Under the pieces are notes generated by a model. The model saw only the letters and a list, made by a program, of their open reading frames with translations, made no database searches and was not told where the DNA came from. From assembly GCA_009691805.1 (NCBI GenBank), contig SIAK01000010.1:1-63222 (forward strand): a DNA stretch of 63,222 nt, in the 5' to 3' direction. A program made the translations under genes and the position numbers. The DNA is from Phycisphaerales bacterium. GTDB taxonomy: Bacteria > Planctomycetota > Phycisphaerae > Phycisphaerales > SM1A02. Shown piece after piece: positions 1-10,104 of the stretch. Position 1 is the first letter of the stretch; the number at the start of each line of letters is the position of its first letter.

Positions 1-806
1 TGCGCGTCAGGCGTGAGTGATCCGTGCAGTGGAAGCACTTCGCAGTCGATGCCGGTTCTGGCGATGGCGATCTTCGCGCGTTCTGTCGCTTTCAAGATCT
101 CAAACACTCCAGGCATGAACATCAACACATGACCAGGATCCTCGCCTTCTCCTCGCGCGAGTCGATCAAAGACCTGTTCAAGCGCAGCGCCCGCAAGTTC
201 CCAACACGGTTCGCGAGAAGGCTTGGGGAGATGCTGAATCTCCACGCTGTACGCGCGACCGTGTGCTTCGATTGTCTCGCACGCGAGAAATGCCGAGAGT
301 CGATTCGCTTCGAGCGTCGCGCTTGTCACGATCATGCGCAGATCCGAACGCGTTGTCTCTTGCAAAGTCTTCACGAGTCCAAGCGCGACATCGACTGCAA
401 CCGAGCGTTCGTGAAACTCATCGAGCACGATGCAACCGACGCGTGAAAGCGTTGGATCGCTTTGCATTTGACGCACGAACAATCCATCCGTGACAAAGCG
501 AATGCGCGTGGCGGCCGACACCTTGCGATCATGCCGCGTCTCGTAGCCAACAAGCCCGCCCACGGACTCACCAAGTTCCGCAGCCACGCGCGTGGCGAGC
601 ATGCGTGCGGCGATGCGTCGCGGTTCGAGGATGACGATATCCCCTTGAATCAAGCCATTTTTGAGCAACATCTGCGGCAACTGCGTGGACTTGCCGCTGC
701 CTGTGGGCGCGACAACGACCAAGCGGTTGTGCGTCGCGAGGGTTGCGAGGATCGCATCGCGCGAGCGATGGATAGGAAGTTGCAGCGGATCAAATGGCGG
801 AGTCAT
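1..806 (-). CDS. hrpB: HrpB-type DEAH-box ATP-dependent helicase, C-terminus beyond the left edge
   Basis: The reverse strand reads as one open frame from the ATG at 806 to the window edge, giving 268 residues. It has a Walker A motif (PTGSGKS, residues 34-40), the DEFH box with the HrpB-style continuation (LDEFHERS, 128-135) and a TSAT motif near 160. A FMPG segment follows, as in the start of the second RecA domain. The DEFHERS signature separates HrpB from HrpA. HrpB proteins are usually over 800 residues, so about two thirds lies outside the window. The start overlaps the upstream LOG gene by 17 bases, which suggests translational coupling. The physiological substrate of HrpB is not settled. 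Confidence 0.9.
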   Translation of the reverse strand, partial: MTPPFDPLQLPIHRSRDAILATLATHNRLVVVAPTGSGKSTQLPQMLLKNGLIQGDIVILEPRRIAARMLATRVAAELGESVGGLVGYETRHDRKVSAATRIRFVTDGLFVRQMQSDPTLSRVGCIVLDEFHERSVAVDVALGLVKTLQETTRSDLRMIVTSATLEANRLSAFLACETIEAHGRAYSVEIQHLPKPSREPCWELAGAALEQVFDRLARGEGEDPGHVLMFMPGVFEILKATERAKIAIARTGIDCEVLPLHGSLTPDA

Positions 807-1569
807 GTCCACCATCGCCAAGAATGCGTCGATGCTTCACGCCGCCGCGCGTCCCATCACCTGATTCGCGCTCTTCGCGATCGCGTGCGAAGCGGGGGAG
901 CTTCGGTGCAATGAGACGTTCGCCGACAGACGACTCCCAGACAAACTGCACTGCTTCTTCCACGCTGTCGGTGAGCATGAACAGATCAAAGTCTTCAGGC
1001 GAAACAGTTTTGTACTCATCACGCAGCGTTCCGCGGAACCAATCGAGCAGCCCGCTCCAGAAGTCGCGTCCGATGAGAACGACGGGAAAAGGCTCAATTT
1101 TCAGTGTTTGCATGAGCGTGAGCGCTTCAAAGAGTTCATCCATCGTGCCGAAGCCACCCGGAAAAATGATGAAGCCCTTCGCGTACTTCACGAACATCAC
1201 CTTGCGTACGAAGAAGTAGCGGAACTCCAGTTCAATGTTCTGCCACGGATTTGGATTCTGTTCCATCGGCAACACGATGTTGAGACCGACGCTCGTGCCA
1301 CCCGCTTCACGCGCACCTTTGTTCGCCGCTTCCATGATGCCAGGACCGCCGCCCGTGATGACAGCAAATCCTTTCTGCACGAGCAACGCGCCACATCGCT
1401 CTGCGAGGACTGAGTGTGGGTGCGATGCGGGAAGTCGCGCGCTGCCGAACACACTTACTGCGGGACCGAGTTGCGAAAGTGTTTCGACGCCTTCGACGAA
1501 CTCACTCACAATTCGAAACACGCGCCAAGATTCAAGTGAGAGTGATTGCCGTCGTGCGTTCGTATCCAT
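790..1569 (-). CDS. LOG-family protein (TIGR00730; nucleoside 5'-monophosphate phosphoribohydrolase type)
   Basis: The protein carries the LOG/'lysine decarboxylase-like' signatures GGGPGIMEAAN and FPGGFGTMDELFE, the latter being the catalytic PGGxGTxxE motif. Family members cleave the N-glycosidic bond of nucleotide monophosphates, releasing a base and ribose 5-phosphate, and act in the cytoplasm. The length (about 259 residues) fits the longer bacterial LOG group. I used the ATG at 1569. A TTG ten codons upstream (1599) is also in frame, and neither has a convincing ribosome-binding site. The 3' end overlaps the start of the hrpB-like gene. The exact substrate cannot be told from sequence, and cytokinin activation should not be assumed. 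Confidence 0.87.
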   Translation of the reverse strand: MDTNARRQSLSLESWRVFRIVSEFVEGVETLSQLGPAVSVFGSARLPASHPHSVLAERCGALLVQKGFAVITGGGPGIMEAANKGAREAGGTSVGLNIVLPMEQNPNPWQNIELEFRYFFVRKVMFVKYAKGFIIFPGGFGTMDELFEALTLMQTLKIEPFPVVLIGRDFWSGLLDWFRGTLRDEYKTVSPEDFDLFMLTDSVEEAVQFVWESSVGERLIAPKLPRFARDREERESGDGTRGGVKHRRILGDGGHDSAI

Positions 1570-1684
1570 CGGTGCAGCGTAGGGGTTTGTGGGAGGCAAC
1601 GCGTGAAATCTGTAACTGCTTGTTAATACATAAGTTAAGTGTGAACATTTGCGTTCAAGGAGTCATTTTGGCTACACTCGACGT

Positions 1685-3283
1685 ATGTCCAAATCTACTC
1701 CCGCATCTGGCGCTCGCGCCGCTGCGTCTTCGCCTAAAACGACTGCCACGCCTCCTGCAACCAAGAGCTCAACGACAGCCGCGAAAGTAAGCACCAAGCA
1801 AACCGCCGAAGTCAAGATTGCACCCACAGCGGCAGCGGAGAAGTCGAAAGCGAAGACTTTCGAGAAGACAGCGCCTGCTGTGAAGACCGCAACAAAAGCG
1901 CCGGCAGCAACGGTCATCACGAGTTATTCCTCGGCGGTGCGATACCTCCTCGAGCGCACAGATTTCGAGCGCATGCGAACGGTGAAGTACAACGAAGAGA
2001 CGTTCACACTTGCGCGCATGCAGGCGATGCTTGGCAAATTGGGGAATCCGCATCAACACCTTCGCACGGTGCATGTTGCGGGAACGAACGGCAAGGGTTC
2101 GACTGTTGCGATGATCGCGTCGATGCTGCAAGCGTGCGGCTACACCGTCGGCGTCTACACGAGTCCACATCTCGTTGATATTCGCGAGCGCATCGCCGTG
2201 AATGGCGTGCTGGTCGATCGTTCGACCTTCGCCGATCTCACGAAGCAAGTCGCGACCGCCGCAGAAAAGGCCAACGTCGATCCCACGTTCTTTGAAGTGT
2301 TGACGGCTGCAGCGTTCAAGCACTTCGTCGATCAAGCAGTGGATATCGCGATCATTGAAGTTGGTCTTGGCGGTCGGCTCGATTCGACGAACGTCATCAC
2401 GCCGGATGCAAGCGTCATCACGTCGATCGATTACGACCACATGAAATTGCTCGGCAGCACGCTGCCGGAGATTGCGCGCGAAAAGGCGGGCATTTTCAAG
2501 CGCGGCGTGCCTGCGTTCATCTTCGAGAGCGAGCCAGCGGTCGAGAAAGTGCTCGTGGAAGCCGCGGCGCAAGCCGGCGCGCAGTTGCGCATCCTCAACA
2601 AGGACATCGATTTTTCTAGCAGATTCTGCGTGACCGATGATCTCGGCCCACACGCGCGTGTCTGCCTTTACACGAAGACTTCACGACTCGAACATCTCCC
2701 CGTGCCACTCGCGGGCGAGCACATGGCAATCAACTGCGGGCTCGCACTTGCTGTTGTCGATCACCTGCGCACGGTTGGCTTCGACTGCCCCGAAGACAAA
2801 CTCACCTCAGGTCTTGCCGCAACGAAGATGAACGGTCGCATGCAACTCGTGTGGGATCGCCCGCGGGTGGTGGTCGATGGCGCGCACAATCCCTCAGCCA
2901 TTGGCGCGCTCATGCGTTGCATTGGCGCCCACATTCCGTACGACTCGATGGCGTGCATCTTCGGATGCTGCGCTGACAAGGACATTCCTGGATTGCTCGA
3001 CAAGCTCAATCTCGGCGCGGACAAAGTCATCTTCACGCGTTCACCATCCACGCCGCGTTCGGCGGATCCTGAAGATCTCCAGAAGCTCTTCAGCGAACGC
3101 AGTGGCAAGATGAGCATGATTGCGAAGTCAGTGCCCGAGGCGCTTGAAATGGCGACACGCGCGCTGAGCCGCGATGATCTTGTGTGCGTGACGGGATCGT
3201 TCTATCTCGTCGGCGACACATTGAAGCACCTCGCGCAATTGGATCGCGCGATCGGTGGCAGGATCGCTGCGGTTGTGAAGTAG
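1685..3283 (+). CDS. folC: Bifunctional folylpolyglutamate synthase / dihydrofolate synthase
   Basis: The protein adds glutamate to folates and, in bifunctional forms, makes dihydrofolate from dihydropteroate. Visible Mur-ligase-family motifs are VAGTNGKGSTVAMI (P-loop), SPHLVDIRERI, IIEVGLGGRLDSTNVI, REKAGIFKRGVP and VVVDGAHNPSAI. The catalytic body starts near residue 80. The first ~75 residues are a low-complexity Ala/Lys/Thr extension that FolC does not normally carry. The ATG at 1685 is preferred to an upstream TTG at 1649. leuS follows 11 bases downstream on the same strand. Confidence 0.93.
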   Translation: MSKSTPASGARAAASSPKTTATPPATKSSTTAAKVSTKQTAEVKIAPTAAAEKSKAKTFEKTAPAVKTATKAPAATVITSYSSAVRYLLERTDFERMRTVKYNEETFTLARMQAMLGKLGNPHQHLRTVHVAGTNGKGSTVAMIASMLQACGYTVGVYTSPHLVDIRERIAVNGVLVDRSTFADLTKQVATAAEKANVDPTFFEVLTAAAFKHFVDQAVDIAIIEVGLGGRLDSTNVITPDASVITSIDYDHMKLLGSTLPEIAREKAGIFKRGVPAFIFESEPAVEKVLVEAAAQAGAQLRILNKDIDFSSRFCVTDDLGPHARVCLYTKTSRLEHLPVPLAGEHMAINCGLALAVVDHLRTVGFDCPEDKLTSGLAATKMNGRMQLVWDRPRVVVDGAHNPSAIGALMRCIGAHIPYDSMACIFGCCADKDIPGLLDKLNLGADKVIFTRSPSTPRSADPEDLQKLFSERSGKMSMIAKSVPEALEMATRALSRDDLVCVTGSFYLVGDTLKHLAQLDRAIGGRIAAVVK

Positions 3284-3293
3284 ACTTCGAGCG

Positions 3294-6176
3294 ATGTCGC
3301 AGAAGTCTTCCACGCCGAGCAACTCGCCGTCCACTCCATCAGAGGAGACTCCGCATCGCTATGCGGCGGCGTTCGCGTGCACACTTGAACTTGCGTGGCA
3401 ACAACGCTGGGAACAAGACGACCTCTACCGCACACACAATCCTGGTGATGCGGGCTTTGATGCATCCAAGCCGAAGTTCTATTGCCTCGACATGTTTCCG
3501 TATCCGAGCGGCGCGGGATTGCATGTGGGGCATCCTGAGGGTTACACCGCAACAGACATTCTTTGCCGCTACAAGCGCATGCAAGGTTGCAACGTCTTGC
3601 ATCCGATGGGATGGGATGCGTTTGGACTTCCCGCGGAGCAGTACGCGATTCAAACCGGCGTGCATCCGAGAGAGACCACGCGCAATGCGATCGCCACCTT
3701 CAAACGACAGTTGCAGCGATTTGGTTTCTCGTACGACTGGAACCGCGAGTTCGCGACGATCGAACCTGAGTACTACCACTGGACGCAGTGGATTTGGTTG
3801 CAGTGCTACCACGCGTACTACGACGCGTCCGTGCAGCGCGCGCGTCCGATTGCGGAACTCGAAGCGAAGTTCGTATCGCAAGATGTGCTGATGGATGTCG
3901 ATGGAAGTGCGACGCAAGTGCGGTGGAGTGCAGCCTCACCGTTGCAGCGTCAACAGCATCTCGATCGCTATCGGCTCGCGTATCTCGGCACGCAAACGGT
4001 GAACTGGTGTCCGAAGCTCGGCACTGTGCTCGCGAATGAAGAAGTCATCAACGGTCGCAGCGAGCGTGGTGGTTTCCCTGTTATGCGAAAACCGCTGCGC
4101 CAGTGGATGTTTCGCATTACTGCGTACGCCGATCGCTTGTTGGAAGACCTTGCGCTCGTCCAGTGGCCTGAATCGACACGCGCGATGCAATCAGAATGGA
4201 TCGGTCGCAGCGAAGGTGCGGAGATTCGCTTCGATGTGCTGCGCGGCGCATCCGTCGAAGGCGATGCGCTCAGTGTTTTCACCACGCGAAGCGACACGCT
4301 CTTTGGCGCGACGTTCATGGTGATCGCGCCCGAGCATCCATTGGTGGCGCACATGCTCGAGCATCCGCATGCAGAGACGGATGTCGCAGCGGTGCGGCTG
4401 TACATCGAAGCGGCGAAGAATCGATCGGACATCGATCGTCAATCGACATCGAAGAAGAAGACCGGCGTTTTCACGGGCGCGTACGCACGCAATCCTGCAA
4501 CAGGCGCGAGCATTCCGATCTGGGTCGCGGACTATGTGCTCATGGGCTACGGCACGGGCGCGATCATGGCGGTGCCTGCGCATGATGAGCGAGACTTTGA
4601 ATTCGCGAAGGACTTCGGCCTCGCGATTGTGCAAGTCGTCGAGATCGCGGGACTTCCCTTTGATGGAACGCACGCTGTTTCGGGTGAAGGTGTCGCAATC
4701 AACAGCGCGTCTGCATTGTGCACACTGAATGGATTGACAACGAGTGCTGCGCAGGACGCGATGACCTGCGCGCTCGCCGCGCGAAAGGTCGGTGCTAAAC
4801 GCGTGCAATACAAATTGCGCGATTGGCTTTTCTCGCGCCAACGCTATTGGGGCGAGCCGTTTCCTGTCGTGTTCGATGCGGATGGTTTGCATCATCCGGT
4901 CGGTGAAGCGCATCTTCCTGTGCTCTTGCCTGCGCTCGCAGATTTTCATCCTGTCGAAAGTGATCAGCCTGTGCCTCCGCTTGGCAAGGCGCGCGCGTGG
5001 GTTGAAACAACTGCGCATGCAGCGGGCGTTGCAGGTCTTCCGCCTGAAACAGCCGTGCGTCGCGAGACGAACACGATGCCCAATTGGGCGGGTTCGTGTT
5101 GGTACTACCTCCGTTACTGCGACCCGAAGAACAACACGCGCTTTGTGTCGAGCGAAGCCGAGCGATACTGGATGACGAGTCGTCGTGCCGATGGCTCGAT
5201 GCATTCGGGTGGCGTGGATCTTTACATCGGTGGCGCGGAGCACGCGGTGTTGCATCTTCTCTACGCGCGCTTCTGGCACAAGGTGTTGTTCGATCTCGGA
5301 CACGTATCGACACCAGAGCCATTCGGTCGGCTCTTCCATCAAGGGTTGATTCAGTCGCACGCATATCAACGACCGGATGGTTCGTTGGTTGCGGTGGATC
5401 TGGTCTGTGAAGTCGATGGCAAGACGGTCGAGCGCGAGAATGGCGCGCCTGTCACGCAGATCATTGCGAAGATGTCGAAGACGCTGAAAAACGTGGTGAA
5501 TCCTGACGATGTCATCGCGGACTACGGCGCCGACACATTTCGTTTGTACGAGATGTACATGGGACCGCTCGAAGCAGCAAAGCCGTGGAACACCCGCGAC
5601 ATCATTGGCGTGCATCGATTCCTGCAGCGCGCGTGGCGCCTCGCCATTGACGAGAAGTCGGGCGCGTTGCTCGTCGCTGCAACAGAAGACGCGGCGATGG
5701 AACGCTTGCTTCATCGCACGATCGAGAGAGTTGGCGAACATATCGAGCGCCTTGGCTTCAACAGCGCGATTGCGTGCATGATCGAGTTGGTGAATGCAGC
5801 CACGCGTCCGATGGATCTCGCGGATCCAACGCAGGGCGGGCTCACGCGATCACAGCTTGAGCGATTCACGCAACTGCTCGCGCCCTTTGCGCCGCACATC
5901 GCGGAGGAAATCTGGTCGCGTCTAGGTCATGCGACATCGGTGCACTCTTGTGTCTGGCCAGTCTTCGACGCAGCGATGCTCGAAGAACACGAAGTCGAGG
6001 TCCCCGTGCAAGTGCGCGGCAAAGTGCGCGCGCGCATCATGGTGCCGAAGACTGCAACCGCGCCCGAAACCGAAGCGATCGCGCTTGCGCATCCAAGTGT
6101 GTGCGAGGCACTCGCGGGAGTCACGCCGAAGAAGATCATCGTCGTGGCAGGTCGCATGGTGAACATCGTCGTGTGA
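3294..6176 (+). CDS. leuS: Leucyl-tRNA synthetase
   Basis: This class I synthetase charges tRNA-Leu. The HIGH motif reads HVGH (residues 77-80) within PSGAGLHVGHPEGYT, and the KMSKS loop reads KMSKT (726-730). The editing domain is present (TTRSDTLFGATF, then GYGTGAIMAVPAHDERD). WAGSCWYYLRYCDP and the C-terminal anticodon-binding segment follow. At 960 residues it is somewhat longer than the ~860 of the E. coli enzyme, with an extra segment between HIGH and the editing domain. The ATG at 3294 lies just after folC, so the two are probably cotranscribed. Confidence 0.96.
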   Translation: MSQKSSTPSNSPSTPSEETPHRYAAAFACTLELAWQQRWEQDDLYRTHNPGDAGFDASKPKFYCLDMFPYPSGAGLHVGHPEGYTATDILCRYKRMQGCNVLHPMGWDAFGLPAEQYAIQTGVHPRETTRNAIATFKRQLQRFGFSYDWNREFATIEPEYYHWTQWIWLQCYHAYYDASVQRARPIAELEAKFVSQDVLMDVDGSATQVRWSAASPLQRQQHLDRYRLAYLGTQTVNWCPKLGTVLANEEVINGRSERGGFPVMRKPLRQWMFRITAYADRLLEDLALVQWPESTRAMQSEWIGRSEGAEIRFDVLRGASVEGDALSVFTTRSDTLFGATFMVIAPEHPLVAHMLEHPHAETDVAAVRLYIEAAKNRSDIDRQSTSKKKTGVFTGAYARNPATGASIPIWVADYVLMGYGTGAIMAVPAHDERDFEFAKDFGLAIVQVVEIAGLPFDGTHAVSGEGVAINSASALCTLNGLTTSAAQDAMTCALAARKVGAKRVQYKLRDWLFSRQRYWGEPFPVVFDADGLHHPVGEAHLPVLLPALADFHPVESDQPVPPLGKARAWVETTAHAAGVAGLPPETAVRRETNTMPNWAGSCWYYLRYCDPKNNTRFVSSEAERYWMTSRRADGSMHSGGVDLYIGGAEHAVLHLLYARFWHKVLFDLGHVSTPEPFGRLFHQGLIQSHAYQRPDGSLVAVDLVCEVDGKTVERENGAPVTQIIAKMSKTLKNVVNPDDVIADYGADTFRLYEMYMGPLEAAKPWNTRDIIGVHRFLQRAWRLAIDEKSGALLVAATEDAAMERLLHRTIERVGEHIERLGFNSAIACMIELVNAATRPMDLADPTQGGLTRSQLERFTQLLAPFAPHIAEEIWSRLGHATSVHSCVWPVFDAAMLEEHEVEVPVQVRGKVRARIMVPKTATAPETEAIALAHPSVCEALAGVTPKKIIVVAGRMVNIVV

Positions 6177-6210
6177 ATCGCGCGTGCGATGGGCAGGCGT
6201 TGCTAAACTT

Positions 6211-8679
6211 ATGTGCATGCGCAGTGCGTCTCTCACGAGCGGCTCATCGATGCGATTGACTTTCGCCTTGCTGTGGGTTTGCACGATGTTGGGCATCGCA
6301 CTGTGCGCTGGTTGCGGACCTGCGGGCGCGGAGTTTGATCGCGTGCCGCCGCCGATTTCCTTCGCGCATGTGCGGGAGACAGCACGCTGGTGCCCCTCGT
6401 TTGATTCTCGATGGTGGGACACAATCGATGATTCCTACGCTCAGTACGAAGTCGAACTCGAGGAGCTCATGCTGCGCGAGTGGAGTCAGTACGCGAAACT
6501 CGCGACGCAGGAAGTTGGTCAGTCGAGACAGGGCGATGTCGGCGATGCGCGCTCGCTCCTCGCGCGTATGCGCAACATTGAGGAGAAGAGTCTCGGCATG
6601 GAAGGCGCGTTCGCGGATCGATGCAGTGCTCTACTGCCGACGGAATGCAAACCGTTCCTCGAGTTGCTGCGCGCGCGCCGGCGGTTTGAGCGCGCGGGAT
6701 CCACTTGGACGACGCCTGATGAAGTGTTGCCCGGAGTGTTCGAATTGCTCGCGCTTGACGGAGGTCCGATTCGATCCGAGGCACTCATGCTCGCGGCGAC
6801 GGGCGCGTACGCGCGGGGCGCGGAGGTGCTCGAGCGTGAACGCCGTCGCCGATTCGCTGCGTACATCGAGTTCATTGAATCCAACGCAGTTTCCCTTGTT
6901 TCGCAAGCGCAAGTGAAGGAGACCTTTGGCGCGGATTCGCCCGAAGCCAAACAAGCTGCCGAGCAGTTTGGTGCACTTCGAAACACGATGGAGCACGCAT
7001 ATCGCGCGACCGACGAGGCGGTGCGAAAGGCGCTTCAATCGGAAGTTCTCGCGATGCGCGAGTTCATTGAAGATCCTGAACGGCGCGCAAACTTTGAGGA
7101 GCGCATGCTTCAAGTCTTCGTGCTTGGCGGCATAGCAGCGCCCGATGCGCGTGGCAGGATCGCGTTGTGGAAGGCGCTGGCGGAGCAGGCCGCTACGGCG
7201 CAGGAGCGCGCACAGCGATTGCGACAGTTAGAAACGTTCGAAGCGCATTGCAATATGGAATGGGAGGCGATCAAAGCGGCGTTGCGTGTGGGCGACCCAT
7301 CGCAAGATGCCGCCATTCGCGCGCGAGCGAAGCAGTTGATCAGCTACTTCGAAACGCATGCACCGCCGTTGACGGGTGTGGACGGGGATAACTTTGATCG
7401 ACTCGCACGACTGATCGCGTCGCGCAAGATCACTGCAGCGGAGGCTGCGGCAGCATTGTTTGAGCAGGGTGTGCCGATGCAAGTGGAGCAAGTGGCAGTG
7501 GAACCTGATGCATTGATCAAGGGTCGAAACGAAGGCATGCGCTTGTTTGCAGGCTGGCCGTTACATCCGAATCTCACCGAGTCAGTCACGGTCGCGTTGT
7601 CGCTCGACGCGACGCAATCCGTGCGAGTGGAGGAGTTTCGTCGTGAAGAGGCGAAACGATTAGCCACGCAGACTGAACCAAAACTCTCGAAGATCGAGAA
7701 GGTTGGAAATGATTTGCAGGGCAGCAGCACAGCGAGTGTGGACGCGAGAGTTCGTCATGTCATGCAATCGGTGCGCGCACAGTTGCAGAGCACACATGCT
7801 CTTGATCTCGAAGCAAACGCGCGTTTCTTCTCCCGTGTCGCGCAGGAGTTCGGTGTCTCTGCAGAGGACGCGCGTTGGAGGGTGCCGCGATTGCGCGCCA
7901 CGCTCGCTTGCATCGTGGGTGAGACGCTCAACATGCGGGAGGCCGAAAATATTGGTGGAGTCACCGCCGCTGCGGACTATGACTTGTTGCAGTTGCCGCG
8001 CGCGGCAGGATTGACCGACACAGAATCGGAAGCATTCTTCGACCTCGTGATCGGACATGAATCGGAGTTGCTGGAGGCAGCAAGAGCGACACATGAACGG
8101 ATGCTCATGAATGTGAGTCGATTGTTTCGCGTGATCGCGTTGCAGGGACAATCCGCGGAGTATTGGGAGACGCTCGAAGCGGGCGAGCACGCGGCGGATC
8201 TTCGGCTCGCGATTCTGTCGGAAGCGCGACGCGTGCTCGGACCTGAAGCAGGTGATCGACTCGAGAGTGCGTTTCGGCGCGCTGTTACTCCGGGACTTGA
8301 AGCGCCGCGCGCCACGGTGATTGAAGCACTGCGCGACTGCGCGGAAAACCCTGCGACGGAACCACGCCTCGCGGCGACTGCCGCGGTCACGATCGCGGAG
8401 GCGGACGCGCGTTCTGCGCGTGCATTGCGTGAAGCGTTGCGATGGCGCGCGCACACAGTGCTCGCCAATGCACCCACCAATCAAGAGGATTGGGCGCAAC
8501 TTTCTCGCTCTGCGCCGTTGGGCGCGCTCTTACGAACGCGCGCGATGGATGCGGATGAGCGCGCGCTTGCAGCGATCGCCGCAGCGCTCGAAGGAAGCGA
8601 ATTGCCTGGCTGGCTCGCGCAAGGCCTTGAGTATTTCGAGCCGCGAGAGGTGCGCGTGTTCGTGCGTCCGGCATCTTGA
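6211..8679 (+). CDS. Large predicted lipoprotein of unknown function
   Basis: I do not recognise a family. The N-terminus has a hydrophobic stretch (LTFALLWVCTMLGIAL) ending in CAGC, a non-ideal lipobox, so export and lipid anchoring are likely but not certain. The rest (~780 residues) is rich in Ala, Glu and Arg, looks almost entirely helical and has no transmembrane segment. It could be a repeat-like helical scaffold. Several ATG or GTG starts are possible (6184 GTG, 6211, 6217, 6250), and I chose 6211 to include a full signal. It follows leuS by about 35 bases and precedes another unknown gene on the same strand. Confidence 0.72.
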   Translation: MCMRSASLTSGSSMRLTFALLWVCTMLGIALCAGCGPAGAEFDRVPPPISFAHVRETARWCPSFDSRWWDTIDDSYAQYEVELEELMLREWSQYAKLATQEVGQSRQGDVGDARSLLARMRNIEEKSLGMEGAFADRCSALLPTECKPFLELLRARRRFERAGSTWTTPDEVLPGVFELLALDGGPIRSEALMLAATGAYARGAEVLERERRRRFAAYIEFIESNAVSLVSQAQVKETFGADSPEAKQAAEQFGALRNTMEHAYRATDEAVRKALQSEVLAMREFIEDPERRANFEERMLQVFVLGGIAAPDARGRIALWKALAEQAATAQERAQRLRQLETFEAHCNMEWEAIKAALRVGDPSQDAAIRARAKQLISYFETHAPPLTGVDGDNFDRLARLIASRKITAAEAAAALFEQGVPMQVEQVAVEPDALIKGRNEGMRLFAGWPLHPNLTESVTVALSLDATQSVRVEEFRREEAKRLATQTEPKLSKIEKVGNDLQGSSTASVDARVRHVMQSVRAQLQSTHALDLEANARFFSRVAQEFGVSAEDARWRVPRLRATLACIVGETLNMREAENIGGVTAAADYDLLQLPRAAGLTDTESEAFFDLVIGHESELLEAARATHERMLMNVSRLFRVIALQGQSAEYWETLEAGEHAADLRLAILSEARRVLGPEAGDRLESAFRRAVTPGLEAPRATVIEALRDCAENPATEPRLAATAAVTIAEADARSARALREALRWRAHTVLANAPTNQEDWAQLSRSAPLGALLRTRAMDADERALAAIAAALEGSELPGWLAQGLEYFEPREVRVFVRPAS

Positions 8680-8731
8680 GTGGAAGGCGCAGCGGACACG
8701 ATGATTTTGAGGCGATATCCTCGCGCGCATC

Positions 8732-9997
8732 GTGACTGACGAGAACATTTCATCTACTCCGCCTCTGACCGACGGCGCGTCGCATGCGTTCGAAGTCGAG
8801 CAACTGCTCGCGAGCCCTTCGCCTGCGTGGGAAATCGCGGCGCCAGAACCGCTCACACTGCTCGCGCTTTCGGAATCGATCGATGATGGGCCACTCGCAG
8901 CGATCGCGCGCATCGACGCGTATCTTCTCGCGCACGCTGGCGGAAGCGTGCTGCCGATCGAAGACCTCGGCGGTGATGGAGGCGCGCGTTGGTCGGTGGT
9001 GATTCGCATTCCGCAGCGAACCAACGCGATCGTGCTCTTCTCCGAAGATCCCCAGCAGTTCGTGGAACATGCTCCGCAGCTTGCATCGCTTTCAAGTGCG
9101 CGCGCAGCGATCGGACTGTCGACGCCACTCGAGAGCCCTTACGTTGCCGACCTTATTCGACTCGTGTGCATCTTGAATGCTGCAGCGGGAGAGATGCTCG
9201 CGCTTGTTGATCCCGCGCTCGATGCGGTGCGATTGCGCGAAGATGTCGTGGAACAGTTTCTCGCGGCCGAACCACTCGCCGATGAGCGCGCGCTCTTTCG
9301 TACGCAGATTGTCGCGCGTGCGGATGACGCGCCGCGATGGCTGTTCACCGAAGGAATGCCGCGCGTTGGCAAGCCTGATTTCGAGATGCTCGAAGTCGTC
9401 GCTGCTGAAGAGCGCTCTGCGATCACGCTCGTTGAAGTGACAGCGAGTCTCTTTATCGCACGGCAATTGCCGCCGCCTGAAACACCATTTGAGATTGGCA
9501 TGGGCGTGACGCTCGCACTCGTTTCGCCGCGAGAAGCGTTGCAAGGTGTGGGCGCAGAAGTTGTTGGCAGTGCTCGCGATCGCATCGGCGAGCAACCGCA
9601 CTTCCATCCTCGACCAAGCGCAGTCATTTGCGCACCGAGTAAGCGCGGCGCGTATCGACAAGTGTGGACGCGACCTGTGGAAGCAATCGCGGCGTTGCAA
9701 CGTGGCGAAGCGATGCTTGCGATGCCAGAGGGCATCGTGCGATCAACCGCACTTCGCGCGCGAAGAAGTTGGAGCGATCTCGTGCAACTGAAGAGCGACA
9801 AGCAGCGCACAGATCCAATCCTCGCGCAAGTGAACATCGTGTGTGACGGAACTTCCGAACACGCATGGGTCGAAGTCGTCGACGCAAGCGCGAGTGGCGG
9901 CACGGGACTTCTGCTGCACGCACTCCGCGATGGAACGATGCACAAAGGCGCGCACATCACCTTCACGCTCGATCAAGTCAGCGATTGGAGCGCGTGA
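8732..9997 (+). CDS. Hypothetical protein with DUF2314-like C-terminal domain
   Basis: A 421-residue protein with no signal peptide, starting at a GTG. The last ~45 residues (SEHAWVEVVDAS… then GAHITFTLDQVSDW) resemble the DUF2314 pattern, in which a WVEV strand is followed by a conserved 'SDW' end. The upstream ~350 residues resemble the arrangement of YegJ/DUF4026-type proteins, but that is from memory and needs a profile search. No catalytic motif is visible, and the protein is probably cytoplasmic. It lies 52 bases after the large lipoprotein gene, so the two may be one transcript. Confidence 0.7.
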   Translation: MTDENISSTPPLTDGASHAFEVEQLLASPSPAWEIAAPEPLTLLALSESIDDGPLAAIARIDAYLLAHAGGSVLPIEDLGGDGGARWSVVIRIPQRTNAIVLFSEDPQQFVEHAPQLASLSSARAAIGLSTPLESPYVADLIRLVCILNAAAGEMLALVDPALDAVRLREDVVEQFLAAEPLADERALFRTQIVARADDAPRWLFTEGMPRVGKPDFEMLEVVAAEERSAITLVEVTASLFIARQLPPPETPFEIGMGVTLALVSPREALQGVGAEVVGSARDRIGEQPHFHPRPSAVICAPSKRGAYRQVWTRPVEAIAALQRGEAMLAMPEGIVRSTALRARRSWSDLVQLKSDKQRTDPILAQVNIVCDGTSEHAWVEVVDASASGGTGLLLHALRDGTMHKGAHITFTLDQVSDWSA

Positions 9998-10104
9998 GCC
10001 GACCGCAAACGCGCACTCGGTGTCATTACATCGCAGTCAACTGATCCGCGGCGCGCAATTGCAAACATGAAGCGAAGGACTCATCGGAGAACGCATCGGC
10101 GCAC

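Noticed and set aside
24-914. Plus-strand frames at the left edge
   Set aside because: The reverse strand encodes a clear HrpB-type helicase there, with Walker A and DEFHERS motifs.
4191-5741. 516-codon open frame opposite leuS
   Set aside because: It lies entirely antisense to a conserved enzyme and has Arg/His/Cys-rich composition. GC-rich codon use commonly creates such frames.
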